Below are positions 33,503 through 42,280 of a DNA stretch of 64,000 nt, one piece after another. How positions within the stretch are numbered: the first letter of the stretch is position 1; each line of letters begins with the position of its first letter. The position numbers were made by a program, and so were the translations under genes. The notes below the pieces were generated by a model that did not search any database, was not told the DNA's origin, and saw only the letters and a program-made list of their open reading frames with translations. This DNA comes from Frankia sp. RB7 (lineage in GTDB: Bacteria; Pseudomonadota; Alphaproteobacteria; Rhizobiales; Xanthobacteraceae): positions 1 through 64,000 of the forward strand of contig JAUEPE010000022.1 in assembly GCA_030403585.1 (NCBI GenBank). Reading direction: 5' to 3'.

Positions 33503-34768
33503 GTGAAAGTTCTGATCCTCGGCAGCGGTGTCATCGGTGTCACCTCTGCCTACTACCTCGCCCGTGCCGGCCACGAAGTGACGGTCGTCGACCGTCAGCC
33601 CGAACCGGCGCTGGAGACCTCTTTTGCCAATGCCGGCGAAGTGTCGCCCGGCTACTCCTCGCCATGGGCCGGCCCCGGCGTGCCGGTGAAGGCGGTCAAA
33701 TGGCTTCTGATGAAGCACGGCCCGCTGGTGATCCGGCCGAAGCTCGATCCTGTGATGTGGGTCTGGCTGCTCAAGATGCTGCGCAATTGCACCAGCGCGC
33801 GCTATGCGGTCAACAAGAGCCGGATGATTCCGATCGCGGAATACAGCCGCGATTGCCTGCGCGATCTGCGCCGCGACATCGGCATTCAATATGACGAGCG
33901 CTCGCAGGGCACGCTGCAGCTGTTCCGCTACCAGGCGCAACTCGACGGCACCGGCGAAGACGTCGCTGTGCTCAAGCAGTACGGCGTGCCTTACGAGACG
34001 CTGAGCCGTGAGGGCTGTATCGCGGTCGAGCCGGCGCTTGCGGGCGTCAAGGACAAATTCGTCGGCGGGCTTCGTCTGCCACAGGATGAGACCGGCGACT
34101 GCCACATGTTCACCCAGGCGCTGGCCAAGCATGCGGAAGCGCTCGGCGTGCGCTTCCTATTCAACACCGGCATCGACCGCATCGTTACCGATGGCACGCG
34201 CGTCAGCGGTGTCGCGACCAGCGCGGGCATGTTGCAGGCGGATGCTTATGTTCTCGCGCTCGGAAGCTGGTCGTCGCGACTCGTCGCGCCGCTCGGCATT
34301 TCGCTGCCGGTCTATCCGGTGAAGGGCTATTCGATCACGGTGCCGATCAAGGACGCCTCAGGCGCGCCGGAATCGACCGTGATGGACGAGAGCTACAAGG
34401 TCGCGATCACCCGTCTCGGCAATCGCATTCGCGTCGGCGGCACCGCCGAAATCTCGGGCTTCTCGACCAAGTTGTACGATGCCCGCCGCGCCACGCTCGA
34501 TCACTCCCTGACCGATCTGTTCCCACGCGGCGGCGATCTTTCCAAGGCCACGTTCTGGAGCGGCCTGCGCCCGATGACGCCGGACGGCCCGCCCGTGATC
34601 GGCCCGACGCAATACGCCAACCTCCACCTCAATACCGGCCACGGTACGCTCGGCTGGACCATGTCCTGCGGCTCCGGCCGTGTGCTTGCGGACATGCTGT
34701 CGGGCAAGAAGCCGGACGTCGATGTGAGTGCGCTGACGGTGGATCGGTACGAGCATCGGTTCGGGTAA
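33503..34768 (+). CDS. D-amino acid dehydrogenase (DadA-like)
   Basis: The 421-residue FAD protein has the N-terminal dinucleotide motif VLILGSGVIGVTSAYYLARAG (about 3-23) with VDRQPEPALETSFANAG after it. The C-terminal segment is GLRPMTPDGPPVIGPT and GHGTLGWTMSCGSG. These match the small subunit of D-amino acid dehydrogenase, which oxidises D-amino acids at the membrane and passes electrons to the respiratory chain. The start is GTG 33503. It is probably co-transcribed with the aminotransferase. Repeats A and B follow its 3' end. Confidence 0.9.
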   Translation: MKVLILGSGVIGVTSAYYLARAGHEVTVVDRQPEPALETSFANAGEVSPGYSSPWAGPGVPVKAVKWLLMKHGPLVIRPKLDPVMWVWLLKMLRNCTSARYAVNKSRMIPIAEYSRDCLRDLRRDIGIQYDERSQGTLQLFRYQAQLDGTGEDVAVLKQYGVPYETLSREGCIAVEPALAGVKDKFVGGLRLPQDETGDCHMFTQALAKHAEALGVRFLFNTGIDRIVTDGTRVSGVATSAGMLQADAYVLALGSWSSRLVAPLGISLPVYPVKGYSITVPIKDASGAPESTVMDESYKVAITRLGNRIRVGGTAEISGFSTKLYDARRATLDHSLTDLFPRGGDLSKATFWSGLRPMTPDGPPVIGPTQYANLHLNTGHGTLGWTMSCGSGRVLADMLSGKKPDVDVSALTVDRYEHRFG

Positions 34769-34781
34769 GACTCCATCCTCT

Positions 34782-34861
34782 CGTCATTGCGAGCGTAGCG
34801 CAGCAATCCAGAGTCTCACAGCGGCGGCAGTCTGGATTGCTTCGCTTCGCTCGCAATGACG
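34782..34861. repeat. 80-bp palindromic repeat A, copy 2
   Basis: It begins cgtcattgcgagcgtagcgc and ends with ttcgctcgcaatgacg; the arms are imperfect. It has the same length and ends as the copies at 17722 and 47068. It lies 14 nt after the dadA-like stop. Confidence 0.92.
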
Positions 34862-34893
34862 GTGTGGAGGTATTGCGCTTCCAACTTTATCAC

Positions 34894-35021
34894 CGTCATC
34901 CTGAGGTGGCCGCTTCTTCAGCGGCCCTCGAAGGGGACGGCCCGGCTGCATCGAGGCCGTCCATCCTTCGAGGCTCCCCATGCGGCGCGTTGCGCCCCAT
35001 GGCTCGCGCCTCAGGATGACG
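34894..35021. repeat. Palindromic repeat B, copy 2 (128 bp)
   Basis: Ends and most of the interior match the copy at 18471-18600, including ggccgcttctt, cggcccggctgcatc and the terminal inverted cgtcatcctgagg. It ends 42 nt before the GNAT gene. Confidence 0.9.
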
Positions 35022-35062
35022 GTCAGGATAGCGTCGCGTGGACACAAGAAGGAACCAGGTGA

Positions 35063-35509
35063 ATGCAAACGGAGCAGTGTCTCTCTGACTACGAGATCTC
35101 AACCGACCCGCGTCGCCTCGATGTGGCGGTCATTCACAAATTCCTGGCGGAAGACAGCTATTGGTCGCGCGGAATTCCACGATCAACCGTCGAATGCGCG
35201 ATCGAAAATTCTCTCTGCTTTGGTGTGTACCAGGGCGCCGCGCAAGTCGGCTTTGCCCGTGTCGTCACGGACCGTTCGACGTTCGCACTGCTCGCCGACG
35301 TATTCATTCTCGAAGCGCATCGCGGCAAGGGTCTGTCCAAGGCACTGATGCATCGTGTCGTTGAACACGAAGACCTCCAGGGGCTCAGGCGTTTTCTGCT
35401 CCTGACCTCGGACGCCCATGGCTTGTATAGCCAATTCGGATTCAAGGAGATCGGAAGCCCGGCGCGCTTCATGGAGGTGCTTAGGCTGGACGTCTATCGG
35501 TCGGCCTGA
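35063..35509 (+). CDS. GNAT-family N-acetyltransferase
   Basis: The 148-residue protein is a single GNAT domain. The acetyl-CoA-binding motif A is visible as DVFILEAHRGKGLSKALM (about 82-99), with the R-G-x-G-x-S/A signature, and a later YSQFGFKEIG strand-loop. It probably acetylates a small amine. It has its own promoter region after repeat B and converges on an XRE-cupin regulator 8 nt away. The substrate cannot be read from the sequence; amine or amino-acid neighbours suggest a related metabolite. Confidence 0.88.
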   Translation: MQTEQCLSDYEISTDPRRLDVAVIHKFLAEDSYWSRGIPRSTVECAIENSLCFGVYQGAAQVGFARVVTDRSTFALLADVFILEAHRGKGLSKALMHRVVEHEDLQGLRRFLLLTSDAHGLYSQFGFKEIGSPARFMEVLRLDVYRSA

Positions 35510-35517
35510 CGGCGGAC

Positions 35518-36186
35518 CTAGCTGGCCGCGGTTACGCAATTGACCCACAGCACCACGGCCTTCGCATCCTGAGCCGGATTGGAAAACCGGTGCGGCCTTC
35601 GGCTTGCGAACCGGAAGCTGTCGCCCGTCTTCAGCGACCATGTTTCGCTGTCCACCGTCAGCATCATCTCGCCTTCAAGCACCAGGCCGGCTTCTTCGCC
35701 GTCATGGGTGTAGAGCTCGTCGCCTGTGGAACCGCCGGGCTCCAGATGCACCAAGAACAGATTGAGCTTGTTGTCGGCACTTGCAGGGCTCAGCAATTGC
35801 TTGGACACGCCGGTGCGCCAGAGTTTCAGTTCCGGCCGTTGTAGTCCGCGCGTGACGACCTGATCGGATGTGCCGTCGGCGCTCGGGCTTGCGCCGAACA
35901 ACGCAGCGATGCCGACGCCGAGCACGTCGGAAAGCGTGGCCAGCACGCGCAGCGACGGCGACGAAAGGCCGCGCTCGATCTGGCTGAGGAAGCCGATCGA
36001 GAGATCTGTGCGCGCGGCCACCGTTTCCAGCGAGAACTGTCTGACACGCCGGAGGTCGCGGATGCGGCGGCCGACCGCGACGTCCATTGCAGGCTCGGCA
36101 GGCTTCGCGATAGCCTTCTTGCCGTTCCTGGCCTTCTTCACCGCCTTTGCGGCGGCCGGTTTGCGCATTCTTTTGCCACCGCTCAC
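35518..36186 (-). CDS. XRE-cupin transcriptional regulator
   Basis: The 222-residue protein has a Lys/Ala-rich N-terminus (1-30), an XRE helix-turn-helix (about 38-92, with TVAARTDLSIGFLSQIERG) and a C-terminal cupin (about 150-220, with EPGGSTGDELYTHDGEEAG and FASRRPHRFSNP). It is divergent from the amino-acid ABC transporter operon and is its likely regulator. A TTTCA-N6-TGAAA palindrome lies in the shared gap at 36250-36265. It is a paralogue in architecture of the regulator at 31406. Confidence 0.9.
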   Translation of the reverse strand: MSGGKRMRKPAAAKAVKKARNGKKAIAKPAEPAMDVAVGRRIRDLRRVRQFSLETVAARTDLSIGFLSQIERGLSSPSLRVLATLSDVLGVGIAALFGASPSADGTSDQVVTRGLQRPELKLWRTGVSKQLLSPASADNKLNLFLVHLEPGGSTGDELYTHDGEEAGLVLEGEMMLTVDSETWSLKTGDSFRFASRRPHRFSNPAQDAKAVVLWVNCVTAAS

Positions 36187-36249
36187 GTCAAAGCGCTTCC
36201 TTCATGTGCATGAAAACCGCTTGCATCGTCCGCGAAAGTGTGACCAAAA

Positions 36250-36265
36250 TTTCATACTGGTGAAA
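36250..36265. promoter_or_regulatory. Palindrome in the XRE-ABC transporter gap
   Basis: TTTCA and TGAAA (5-bp arms, 6-nt spacer TACTGG) lie in AT-richer DNA in the middle of the 161-nt divergent gap, a usual position for an operator of the adjacent XRE-cupin regulator. Confidence 0.4.
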
Positions 36266-36347
36266 ATAGGCCGAAACGGCTCGGCCCGCAACGTCTGCGA
36301 TGACGACGTGCGAGCGCCACCACCGGCCGGACCCAAAGGGGGATGCG

Positions 36348-37106
36348 ATGAAGCGTTTTGGTCTGGCCGCGGTCGCGGCGCTCGCACTTTGCACCGTGAC
36401 TCCGGCCTCGGCGCAGCAGGTGCTGAAGGTCGGCTCGACGCCGACCGGCATTCCCTTCACCTTCCTCGACACCAAGACCAACAGCATCCAGGGCATCATG
36501 GTCGATCTCGTCACCGAGATCGGCAAGGACGCCGGCTTCAACGTGCAGATCGAGCCGATGCAGTTCTCGGCGCTGATCCCGTCGCTGACCTCGAGTAAGA
36601 TCGACATCATCGCGGCTGCGATGTTCATCACGGCGCCGCGCAAGGAGGTCGTCGACTTCTCCGACCCGATCTACACCTACGGCGAAGGCCTGGTGGTGCC
36701 GAAGACCGACACCAAGGCCTATGCCACGCAGGACGATCTGAAGGGTGAGACGGTCGGCGCCCAGGTCGGCACCGCCTTCGTCGACGCGCTGAAGAAGACC
36801 GGCCTGTTCGCCGACGTCAAGGCTTACGACACCATCCCCGACATCCTGCGCGACGTGAACACCGGCCGCCTCAAGGCCGGTTATGCCGACTATCCGATCC
36901 TCGCCTACAATTTGAAGCAGGGTGGTTTCCCCGAGGTGCGTCTCGTCGAGGGCTACAAGCCCGTCACCGTCGGCTCGGTCGGCATCGGCGTGCGCAAGGG
37001 CGAGGCCGCGCTGCTCGGCAAGATCAACGCGTCGCTGGCAAAGCTCAAGGCCAACGGCACCATCGACAAGATCCTCGGCAAATGGGGCCTGAAGGCACAG
37101 GGCTGA
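36348..37106 (+). CDS. Amino-acid ABC transporter, periplasmic binding protein
   Basis: The 252-residue protein has a signal peptide (about 1-22, ending ASAQQ) and a type II periplasmic-binding fold of SBP family 3. It shows KVGSTPTGIPFTFLDTKTN, GIMVDLVTEIGKDAG and the KIDIIAAAMFITAPRKEVVDF segment. It captures a polar amino acid or related amine for the permease and ATPase encoded next. The ATG at 36348 gives the signal peptide and lies after a GGGGG ribosome-like sequence; an earlier in-frame ATG at 36300 is rejected. The permease gene starts 17 nt later. Confidence 0.92.
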   Translation: MKRFGLAAVAALALCTVTPASAQQVLKVGSTPTGIPFTFLDTKTNSIQGIMVDLVTEIGKDAGFNVQIEPMQFSALIPSLTSSKIDIIAAAMFITAPRKEVVDFSDPIYTYGEGLVVPKTDTKAYATQDDLKGETVGAQVGTAFVDALKKTGLFADVKAYDTIPDILRDVNTGRLKAGYADYPILAYNLKQGGFPEVRLVEGYKPVTVGSVGIGVRKGEAALLGKINASLAKLKANGTIDKILGKWGLKAQG

Positions 37107-37123
37107 TCGTAGAAGGCTAGCGG

Positions 37124-37777
37124 ATGAAAGGTTTCTGGCACGACGCCGTCGAGTTCTTCCCGATCCTGATGAGTGGCGTCGTGCTGACGATCGTCGTGAC
37201 CATCGGCTCGCTGCTGCTCTCGACGGTGCTCGGCCTGGTCTGGGCGATGATGCGGGTCTCCGGCATCAAGGTGCTGTCGATGCTCAGCGCCAGCCTGATC
37301 AACGTGATCCGCGGTATTCCGATAATCGTTCTGCTGTTCTACCTCTATTTCGTGATGCCCGATCTCGGCGTTACGTTGTCGGCGTTGCAGGCCGCGATCC
37401 TCGGGCTCGGCATCGCCTATTCGGCCTATCAGGCTGAAAACTTCCGCGCCGGCATCGAGGCCATCGACAAGGGCCAGATCGAGGCGGCGCAGTCGATCGG
37501 CATGGGCTGGTGGCTCACGATGCGCCGCGTGGTGCTGCCGCAGGCGGTGCGCATCGTGCTGCCGCCCTACGGCAACGTCATGATCATGATGCTGAAGGAT
37601 TCCTCGCAGGCCTCGACTATTACGGTCGCCGAGCTCGCCCTTCAGGGTAAGCTGATCGCGTCCTCGACCTTCAAGAACACCAACGTGTTCACGATGGTGG
37701 CGCTGATGTACCTCACCATGAGCATCCCGCTGATCCTGCTGGTCCGGCACTTCGAGAAGCGGGCCGGCAAGAAATGA
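37124..37777 (+). CDS. Amino-acid ABC transporter permease
   Basis: The 217-residue protein has about five membrane segments and belongs to the HisM/GlnP family. The ATPase-contact EAA loop is visible as QIEAAQSIGMGWWLTMRRVVLPQA (about 124-147). It forms the membrane channel with a second identical subunit. Its stop overlaps the ATPase start (ATGA at 37774-37777). Only one permease gene is present, so a homodimer is likely. Confidence 0.92.
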   Translation: MKGFWHDAVEFFPILMSGVVLTIVVTIGSLLLSTVLGLVWAMMRVSGIKVLSMLSASLINVIRGIPIIVLLFYLYFVMPDLGVTLSALQAAILGLGIAYSAYQAENFRAGIEAIDKGQIEAAQSIGMGWWLTMRRVVLPQAVRIVLPPYGNVMIMMLKDSSQASTITVAELALQGKLIASSTFKNTNVFTMVALMYLTMSIPLILLVRHFEKRAGKK

Positions 37778-38505
37778 TCGAGCTCAAGGACGTCCACAAG
37801 AGTTTTGGCCAGAACGAGGTGCTCAAGGGCATCACGGCGTCCGTGCAGAAGGGGGAGGTCGTCTGCATCATCGGGCCGTCCGGCTCCGGTAAGTCAACCA
37901 TCCTGCGCTGTATCAACGGGCTTGAAAGCTACGACCGCGGCGAGATCAGCGTTGAAGGCCTCAAAGTCGACCGCGATGCGTCCTCGATCGTGAAGGTCCG
38001 CACGCAAGTCTCGATGGTGTTCCAGCGCTTCAACCTGTTCCCGCATCGGACAGTGCTGGAGAACGTCGTCGAAGGGCCACTCTTCGTGAAGAGGGAGCCG
38101 CGCGCGCAAGTGCTTGAGCGCGGCCGCGCACTGCTCGCGCAGGTGGGCCTCGCTGAAAAAGCCGATGCGCATCCGCCTCAGCTCTCCGGCGGCCAGCAGC
38201 AGCGCGTTGCGATCGCACGGGCGCTTGCGATGCAGCCCAAGGCGATCCTGTTCGACGAGCCGACCTCGGCGCTCGATCCCGAGCTCGTCGGCGACGTGCT
38301 CGGCGTGATGCGCAAGCTTGCAGACGACGGCATGACCATGGTCGTCGTCACCCACGAGATGGGCTTTGCCCGCGATGTTGCCGACCGTGTGCTGTTCATC
38401 GATGGCGGCATCATCGTCGAGCAGGGGCCGGCCAAAACGCTGCTCAACCAACCCCAGCATCCGCGCACGCAGGATTTTTTGCGCCGCGTGCTGCATCCGC
38501 TCTGA
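37774..38505 (+). CDS. Amino-acid ABC transporter ATPase
   Basis: The 243-residue protein has Walker A GPSGSGKST (about 35-43), a Q-loop (SMVFQRFNLFPH), the signature LSGGQQQR (about 136-143), Walker B ILFDEPTSALD (about 156-166) and the H-loop VTHE. It belongs to the GlnQ/HisP group of polar amino-acid importers. It is coupled by overlap to the permease gene and followed 12 nt later by a PuuB-like oxidase gene. The transported solute may therefore feed that oxidase. Confidence 0.95.
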   Translation: MIELKDVHKSFGQNEVLKGITASVQKGEVVCIIGPSGSGKSTILRCINGLESYDRGEISVEGLKVDRDASSIVKVRTQVSMVFQRFNLFPHRTVLENVVEGPLFVKREPRAQVLERGRALLAQVGLAEKADAHPPQLSGGQQQRVAIARALAMQPKAILFDEPTSALDPELVGDVLGVMRKLADDGMTMVVVTHEMGFARDVADRVLFIDGGIIVEQGPAKTLLNQPQHPRTQDFLRRVLHPL

Positions 38506-38517
38506 TCGGTCTTTGCC

Positions 38518-39804
38518 ATGACGACGCGCCTGCCTCTGCCGCCCTCGCTCTATGCCGACACCGCCGTCGCGCCCGTGGCCACACCGCCACTCGACGCGGA
38601 CAAGTCCGTCTCCGTCGCGATCATTGGCGGCGGCTATACGGGGCTTTCCACCGCGCTGCATCTGGCAGAGCAGGGCGTCGAGGCGCTGGTGCTGGAGGCG
38701 CAGGAGCCGGGCTGGGGTGCGTCGGGCAACAATGGCGGCCACACCAATCCGGGCCTGAAGCACGATCCCGATCAGATCGAGGCCGATTTCGGCGCTGAGC
38801 TCGGCCGCCGCATGATCGAGTTCTCCTACGGTACGACAAACTTCACGCATGATTTGATCCGCCGCTACCAGATTCCCTGCGAGGCGCGGCAGAACGGCAC
38901 GCTTCGCGCAGCCTATAACGAGGCCAGTGCCGCCGCGATCGAGAAGACCGCGCAGCAATGCATCCGTCGCGGCATGCCGGTGTCGTATCTGAACCGCGAA
39001 CGGCTGCGCGAGATGACCGGCACGGATCGCTACATCGGTGCCATGCTGGATTCACGCGGCGGCGATCTGCATCCCCTCAGCTACGCCCGCGGTCTCGTGC
39101 GTGCCGCGATCTCCGCCGGCGCGAAAGTGCACGGTGAGACGCCGGCACTGTCGCTCCAGCGCGACGGCAGCCGCTGGCGCATCGAGACGCCGCGCGCAGT
39201 CGTGCATGCCGACAAGGTGTTGCTCGCGACCAACGGTTTCACCGACGATCTCTGGCCGGCGCTTCGCCGTACCATCGTGCCGGTATTTTCCTCGATCGCC
39301 GCCACCGCGCCGCTCTCGGATGATGTCGCGCGTTCGATCATGCCGACGCGTCCCGTGCTCTACGAGAGCGGCCACATCACGGTCTACTACCGCATCGACC
39401 AGAACAGCCGCCTGTTGATGGGCGGCCGCGGCCCAATGCGCTGGATCGACTCGCCGAACGACGTCGCCTATCTCATGCGCTACGCCGAGCGGCTGTGGCC
39501 GCAGCTCAAGGGCGTCGCCTGGACCCATGGCTGGAACAGCCGGCTCGCCATCACCAAGGACCATTATCCGCATGTGCATGAGCCAGCGGAAAACATCCTG
39601 ATCTCGCTCGGGTGCAACGGCCGCGGCGTCGCGCTCTCGACCGCGATGGGTGCGCAGCTCGCGCGCCGGCTGATCGGCGGCGCCAAGGCCGAGATTGACA
39701 TGCCCGTCACCGGCATCAAGCCGATCCCGATGCACGCGTTCTGGCCGGTGGGTGTGACGACTGCGGTGATTGCCGGCCGTGTGCGCGACCGGCTGGGCAT
39801 CTAG
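38518..39804 (+). CDS. FAD-dependent oxidoreductase, gamma-glutamylputrescine oxidase (PuuB)-like
   Basis: The 428-residue DAO-type flavoprotein has SVAIIGGGYTGLSTALHLAE (about 32-51), then EAQEPGWGASGNNGGHTNPG (about 60-79), and a C-terminal GCNGRGVALSTAMG. This pattern is typical of PuuB and related amine oxidases, which release an aldehyde from gamma-glutamylated or free amines. It is the last gene of the ABC transporter operon. Its stop shares the bases CTAG with the convergent gamma-glutamyltransferase stop. The exact substrate is not proven; glycine oxidase-like or sarcosine oxidase-like activity is possible. Confidence 0.85.
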   Translation: MTTRLPLPPSLYADTAVAPVATPPLDADKSVSVAIIGGGYTGLSTALHLAEQGVEALVLEAQEPGWGASGNNGGHTNPGLKHDPDQIEADFGAELGRRMIEFSYGTTNFTHDLIRRYQIPCEARQNGTLRAAYNEASAAAIEKTAQQCIRRGMPVSYLNRERLREMTGTDRYIGAMLDSRGGDLHPLSYARGLVRAAISAGAKVHGETPALSLQRDGSRWRIETPRAVVHADKVLLATNGFTDDLWPALRRTIVPVFSSIAATAPLSDDVARSIMPTRPVLYESGHITVYYRIDQNSRLLMGGRGPMRWIDSPNDVAYLMRYAERLWPQLKGVAWTHGWNSRLAITKDHYPHVHEPAENILISLGCNGRGVALSTAMGAQLARRLIGGAKAEIDMPVTGIKPIPMHAFWPVGVTTAVIAGRVRDRLGI

Positions 39805-41390
39805 CCCTCAGCCACCGCATCGGCCCAGGGCTGGAAGATTTCGACCGCGCCGGAATTGATGTCGCCGTCGCGCATCACCACGCTCGGGCAGGCGAACTTC
39901 ATCGGCAGGGTCTGCACCGGCGTTTCCTTGTAGTCGAAGCGCGCGGCGAGAGCCTTACGTGTACCCGCAGGCAAGCGCGTGTCGCCAACCACGACCGCGC
40001 CTTCGCTGCAATCGATGCGCGGCTGGTGGATGGCGGCATCGAGGTCCATGCCGAAATCCATCGCAAAGGACACGAGCTGCAGGACCGAGGGCAGGATGCG
40101 GCGGCCGCCGGAGGCGCCGACCGCGAGGCGCTTGCCGTCCTTGGTCTCGGCGATGACGGGCGTGTAGTTGGTGAGGCAGCGCTTGCCGGGGGCGAGCGAG
40201 TTGGTGCTGCCCGGCGTCGGATCGAACCACATGATGCCGTTGTTCATGGGAATGCCGGTGTGCGGCGTCACGTATTTCGAGCCAAAGGACGACAGCAGCG
40301 TCTGTGTCACCGCGGCGATGTTGCCGTCCCGGTCGACCACGGAGAAATGCGTGGTGCAGGCCGGCGCCAGATATTCGGCGCCGAGCGAGCGCTTGCCGTC
40401 GGCATCGCCCATGTCCTTGAGCCGCTCGCGATAGGCCGCTTGCAGGGCAGCGGCATATTCGGCATAGGCTGCCGCATCCGGCGTGCCTGCCGGCTTCAAG
40501 TTCTGCTGCAACAGGCGCAGCGCATGCGCCATGGTCGGCCCGGCTGTAAGCTCGGGCGTCGCAAGCACCTTGCCGCCGCGATAGGGAATCACCAGCGGCT
40601 CGCGCAGATGGGCGCGGAACGCGGCGAGATCCTCGACCGACAGCGAGCCGCCATCGGCCCCGATGTCGGACGCGATGCTCTTGGCGAGATCGCCCTGATA
40701 GAAGTCGCGCGGCCCGGCCGCGGCGAGGTGAGACAGCGTCGCCTTCAAATTGTCCTGCGGTAGCCGGACCTCAGCCTCGATGCTCCAGGGCGGGCTCGGG
40801 GGCAGGCCGTCCTTCAAGAACATTGTTGCGCTCGCGGGATAGCGCCGAAGGTCTGTCGCCGAACCCGCGATCGTCAGCGTGGTCCACCAGTCGGCCAGCA
40901 GGCCCTCGCCGGCGATCTTCGCAGCCGGCTCGACCAGGTCTTTCCACGGCATCCTCGCGTGTCGATGGTGCGCCTCCTCCATGCCGGCGACGACGCCGGG
41001 CACCGCGATCGAGCCGGGACCGTGAACGTTGCGATCGTCCTTGACCCGCGGCCACGGAAACAGGTCGGAAACGAGCCGGTCTCCAACGATCGGATAATCG
41101 GAAGCGCGGATGCTCTGCGGTGCGCTCATGCCGTAGTCGATCACCTCATAGCGATTTTCCTTGGCGCGGTAGAGCACCATCGCGCCGCCGCCGCCGATGC
41201 CGCTGTTCCAGGGCTCCAGCACGTTCAGCGCAAAGGTGGTCGCCACGATCGCATCGACGCAATCGCCGCCCGCTGCCAGCACCTGCGCTCCCACCTCGGC
41301 TGCCCGCCGCGATTGCGAGGCCACGATGCCGCCCTTGGATGTGACGGCGGGCTTCCGGACGGTTTGGTTGAGGCTGAACTGATGAGGCAT
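39801..41390 (-). CDS. Gamma-glutamyltransferase family protein without a leader
   Basis: The 529-residue protein is a GGT-family N-terminal nucleophile hydrolase. The autoprocessing nucleophile Thr lies in ACTTHFSVVDRDGN (about residue 346), with the large and small subunit regions on either side. Other family landmarks are GIGGGGAMVLY and LAPGKRCLTNYTPVI. The ATG at 41390 opens with MPHQFSLNQT and no signal peptide, so unlike most GGTs it should stay in the cytoplasm. It might release glutamate from gamma-glutamyl amines made or oxidised by the neighbours. An upstream in-frame extension is Ser/Arg-rich and rejected. Confidence 0.9.
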   Translation of the reverse strand: MPHQFSLNQTVRKPAVTSKGGIVASQSRRAAEVGAQVLAAGGDCVDAIVATTFALNVLEPWNSGIGGGGAMVLYRAKENRYEVIDYGMSAPQSIRASDYPIVGDRLVSDLFPWPRVKDDRNVHGPGSIAVPGVVAGMEEAHHRHARMPWKDLVEPAAKIAGEGLLADWWTTLTIAGSATDLRRYPASATMFLKDGLPPSPPWSIEAEVRLPQDNLKATLSHLAAAGPRDFYQGDLAKSIASDIGADGGSLSVEDLAAFRAHLREPLVIPYRGGKVLATPELTAGPTMAHALRLLQQNLKPAGTPDAAAYAEYAAALQAAYRERLKDMGDADGKRSLGAEYLAPACTTHFSVVDRDGNIAAVTQTLLSSFGSKYVTPHTGIPMNNGIMWFDPTPGSTNSLAPGKRCLTNYTPVIAETKDGKRLAVGASGGRRILPSVLQLVSFAMDFGMDLDAAIHQPRIDCSEGAVVVGDTRLPAGTRKALAARFDYKETPVQTLPMKFACPSVVMRDGDINSGAVEIFQPWADAVAEG

Positions 41391-41485
41391 GATGTCGCTT
41401 GTGCTTGTCTTGTCGGTTGCAATTGGCGGAGCGCACGAAGAATGGCACATTGCCGGCAACGAGAACATCAAAAGGGAGACGCGAC

Positions 41486-42259
41486 ATGGCAGGTGTGAAA
41501 CAGGCGCGGGATGGCGCCGTCGGGATTTTGACGCTCGACGAGCCGGCAAGCCTGAACGCGATGACACCGGACCTGCTCGGTGCGCTCGCTGCTGCCGTCG
41601 CCGAGGTGAGTGCGGACGAGGATGTCCGTGCCCTGGTCCTCACCGGCGCGGGACGTGGTTTCTGCTCAGGACAGAATTTGAAGGCAGCCGGAGCGCTGGG
41701 CGAGGACCTGGCCGCCGGCGTGATGCGCTTCTACTGGCCGGCTTTCAAGGCGCTGCGCGAATGCCGCGTGCCTGTCGTCGTTGCCGTCAACGGCGTCGCG
41801 GCCGGCGGCGGCTTCAGTCTGGCGATGGCCGGCGACATGATTGTTGCGGCACGGTCGGCAAGCTTCATCCAGGTGTTCAGCCGCATCGCACTGGTGCCAG
41901 ATCTCGGCTCGACCTGGCTGCTGCCGCGGCTGATCGGCCGGCAACGCGCGCTCGAGCTGATGCTCTTGAACGAGCCGCTCACGGCCGAGCGCGCGCAGGA
42001 GATCGGCCTGGTGCGGCAAGTCGTCGACGATGAGCGGTTGATGGAGGAGGCGCTGACCTTGGCGCACCGTCTCGCCGATGGCCCAACCCGCGCGCTGGTC
42101 GCGACGCGCGCCCTCGTCGAGGAGAGCGAGCACACGGGCTACGAGGCGCAGTTCCGCCGCGAGATCGAGCTTCAGGCCACGATCCGCACAAGCGCCGATG
42201 CGATCGAGGGCCGCAAGGCCTTCGTCGAGAAGCGCAAAGCGAAGTTTACGGGGCGGTAG
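41486..42259 (+). CDS. Enoyl-CoA hydratase/isomerase family protein
   Basis: The 257-residue crotonase-fold protein has the oxyanion-hole segments ALVLTGAGRGFCSGQNLK (about 50-67) and VAVNGVAAGGGFSLAMAGDM (about 99-118). The C-terminal helix FVEKRKAKFTGR is typical of PaaG-like enoyl-CoA hydratases/isomerases. The ATG at 41486 has AAGGGAG about 9 nt upstream; the extension to 41399 is rejected. It is divergent from the GGT gene with a 95-nt gap. Hydratase versus isomerase activity cannot be fixed from the sequence. Confidence 0.9.
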   Translation: MAGVKQARDGAVGILTLDEPASLNAMTPDLLGALAAAVAEVSADEDVRALVLTGAGRGFCSGQNLKAAGALGEDLAAGVMRFYWPAFKALRECRVPVVVAVNGVAAGGGFSLAMAGDMIVAARSASFIQVFSRIALVPDLGSTWLLPRLIGRQRALELMLLNEPLTAERAQEIGLVRQVVDDERLMEEALTLAHRLADGPTRALVATRALVEESEHTGYEAQFRREIELQATIRTSADAIEGRKAFVEKRKAKFTGR

Positions 42260-42280
42260 GGGAGAAGGAGCGGGCGACGC

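Noticed and set aside
31951..33543. Minus-strand open frame of 530 codons over the aminotransferase
   Set aside because: Antisense shadow; the plus-strand gene has all class III aminotransferase motifs.
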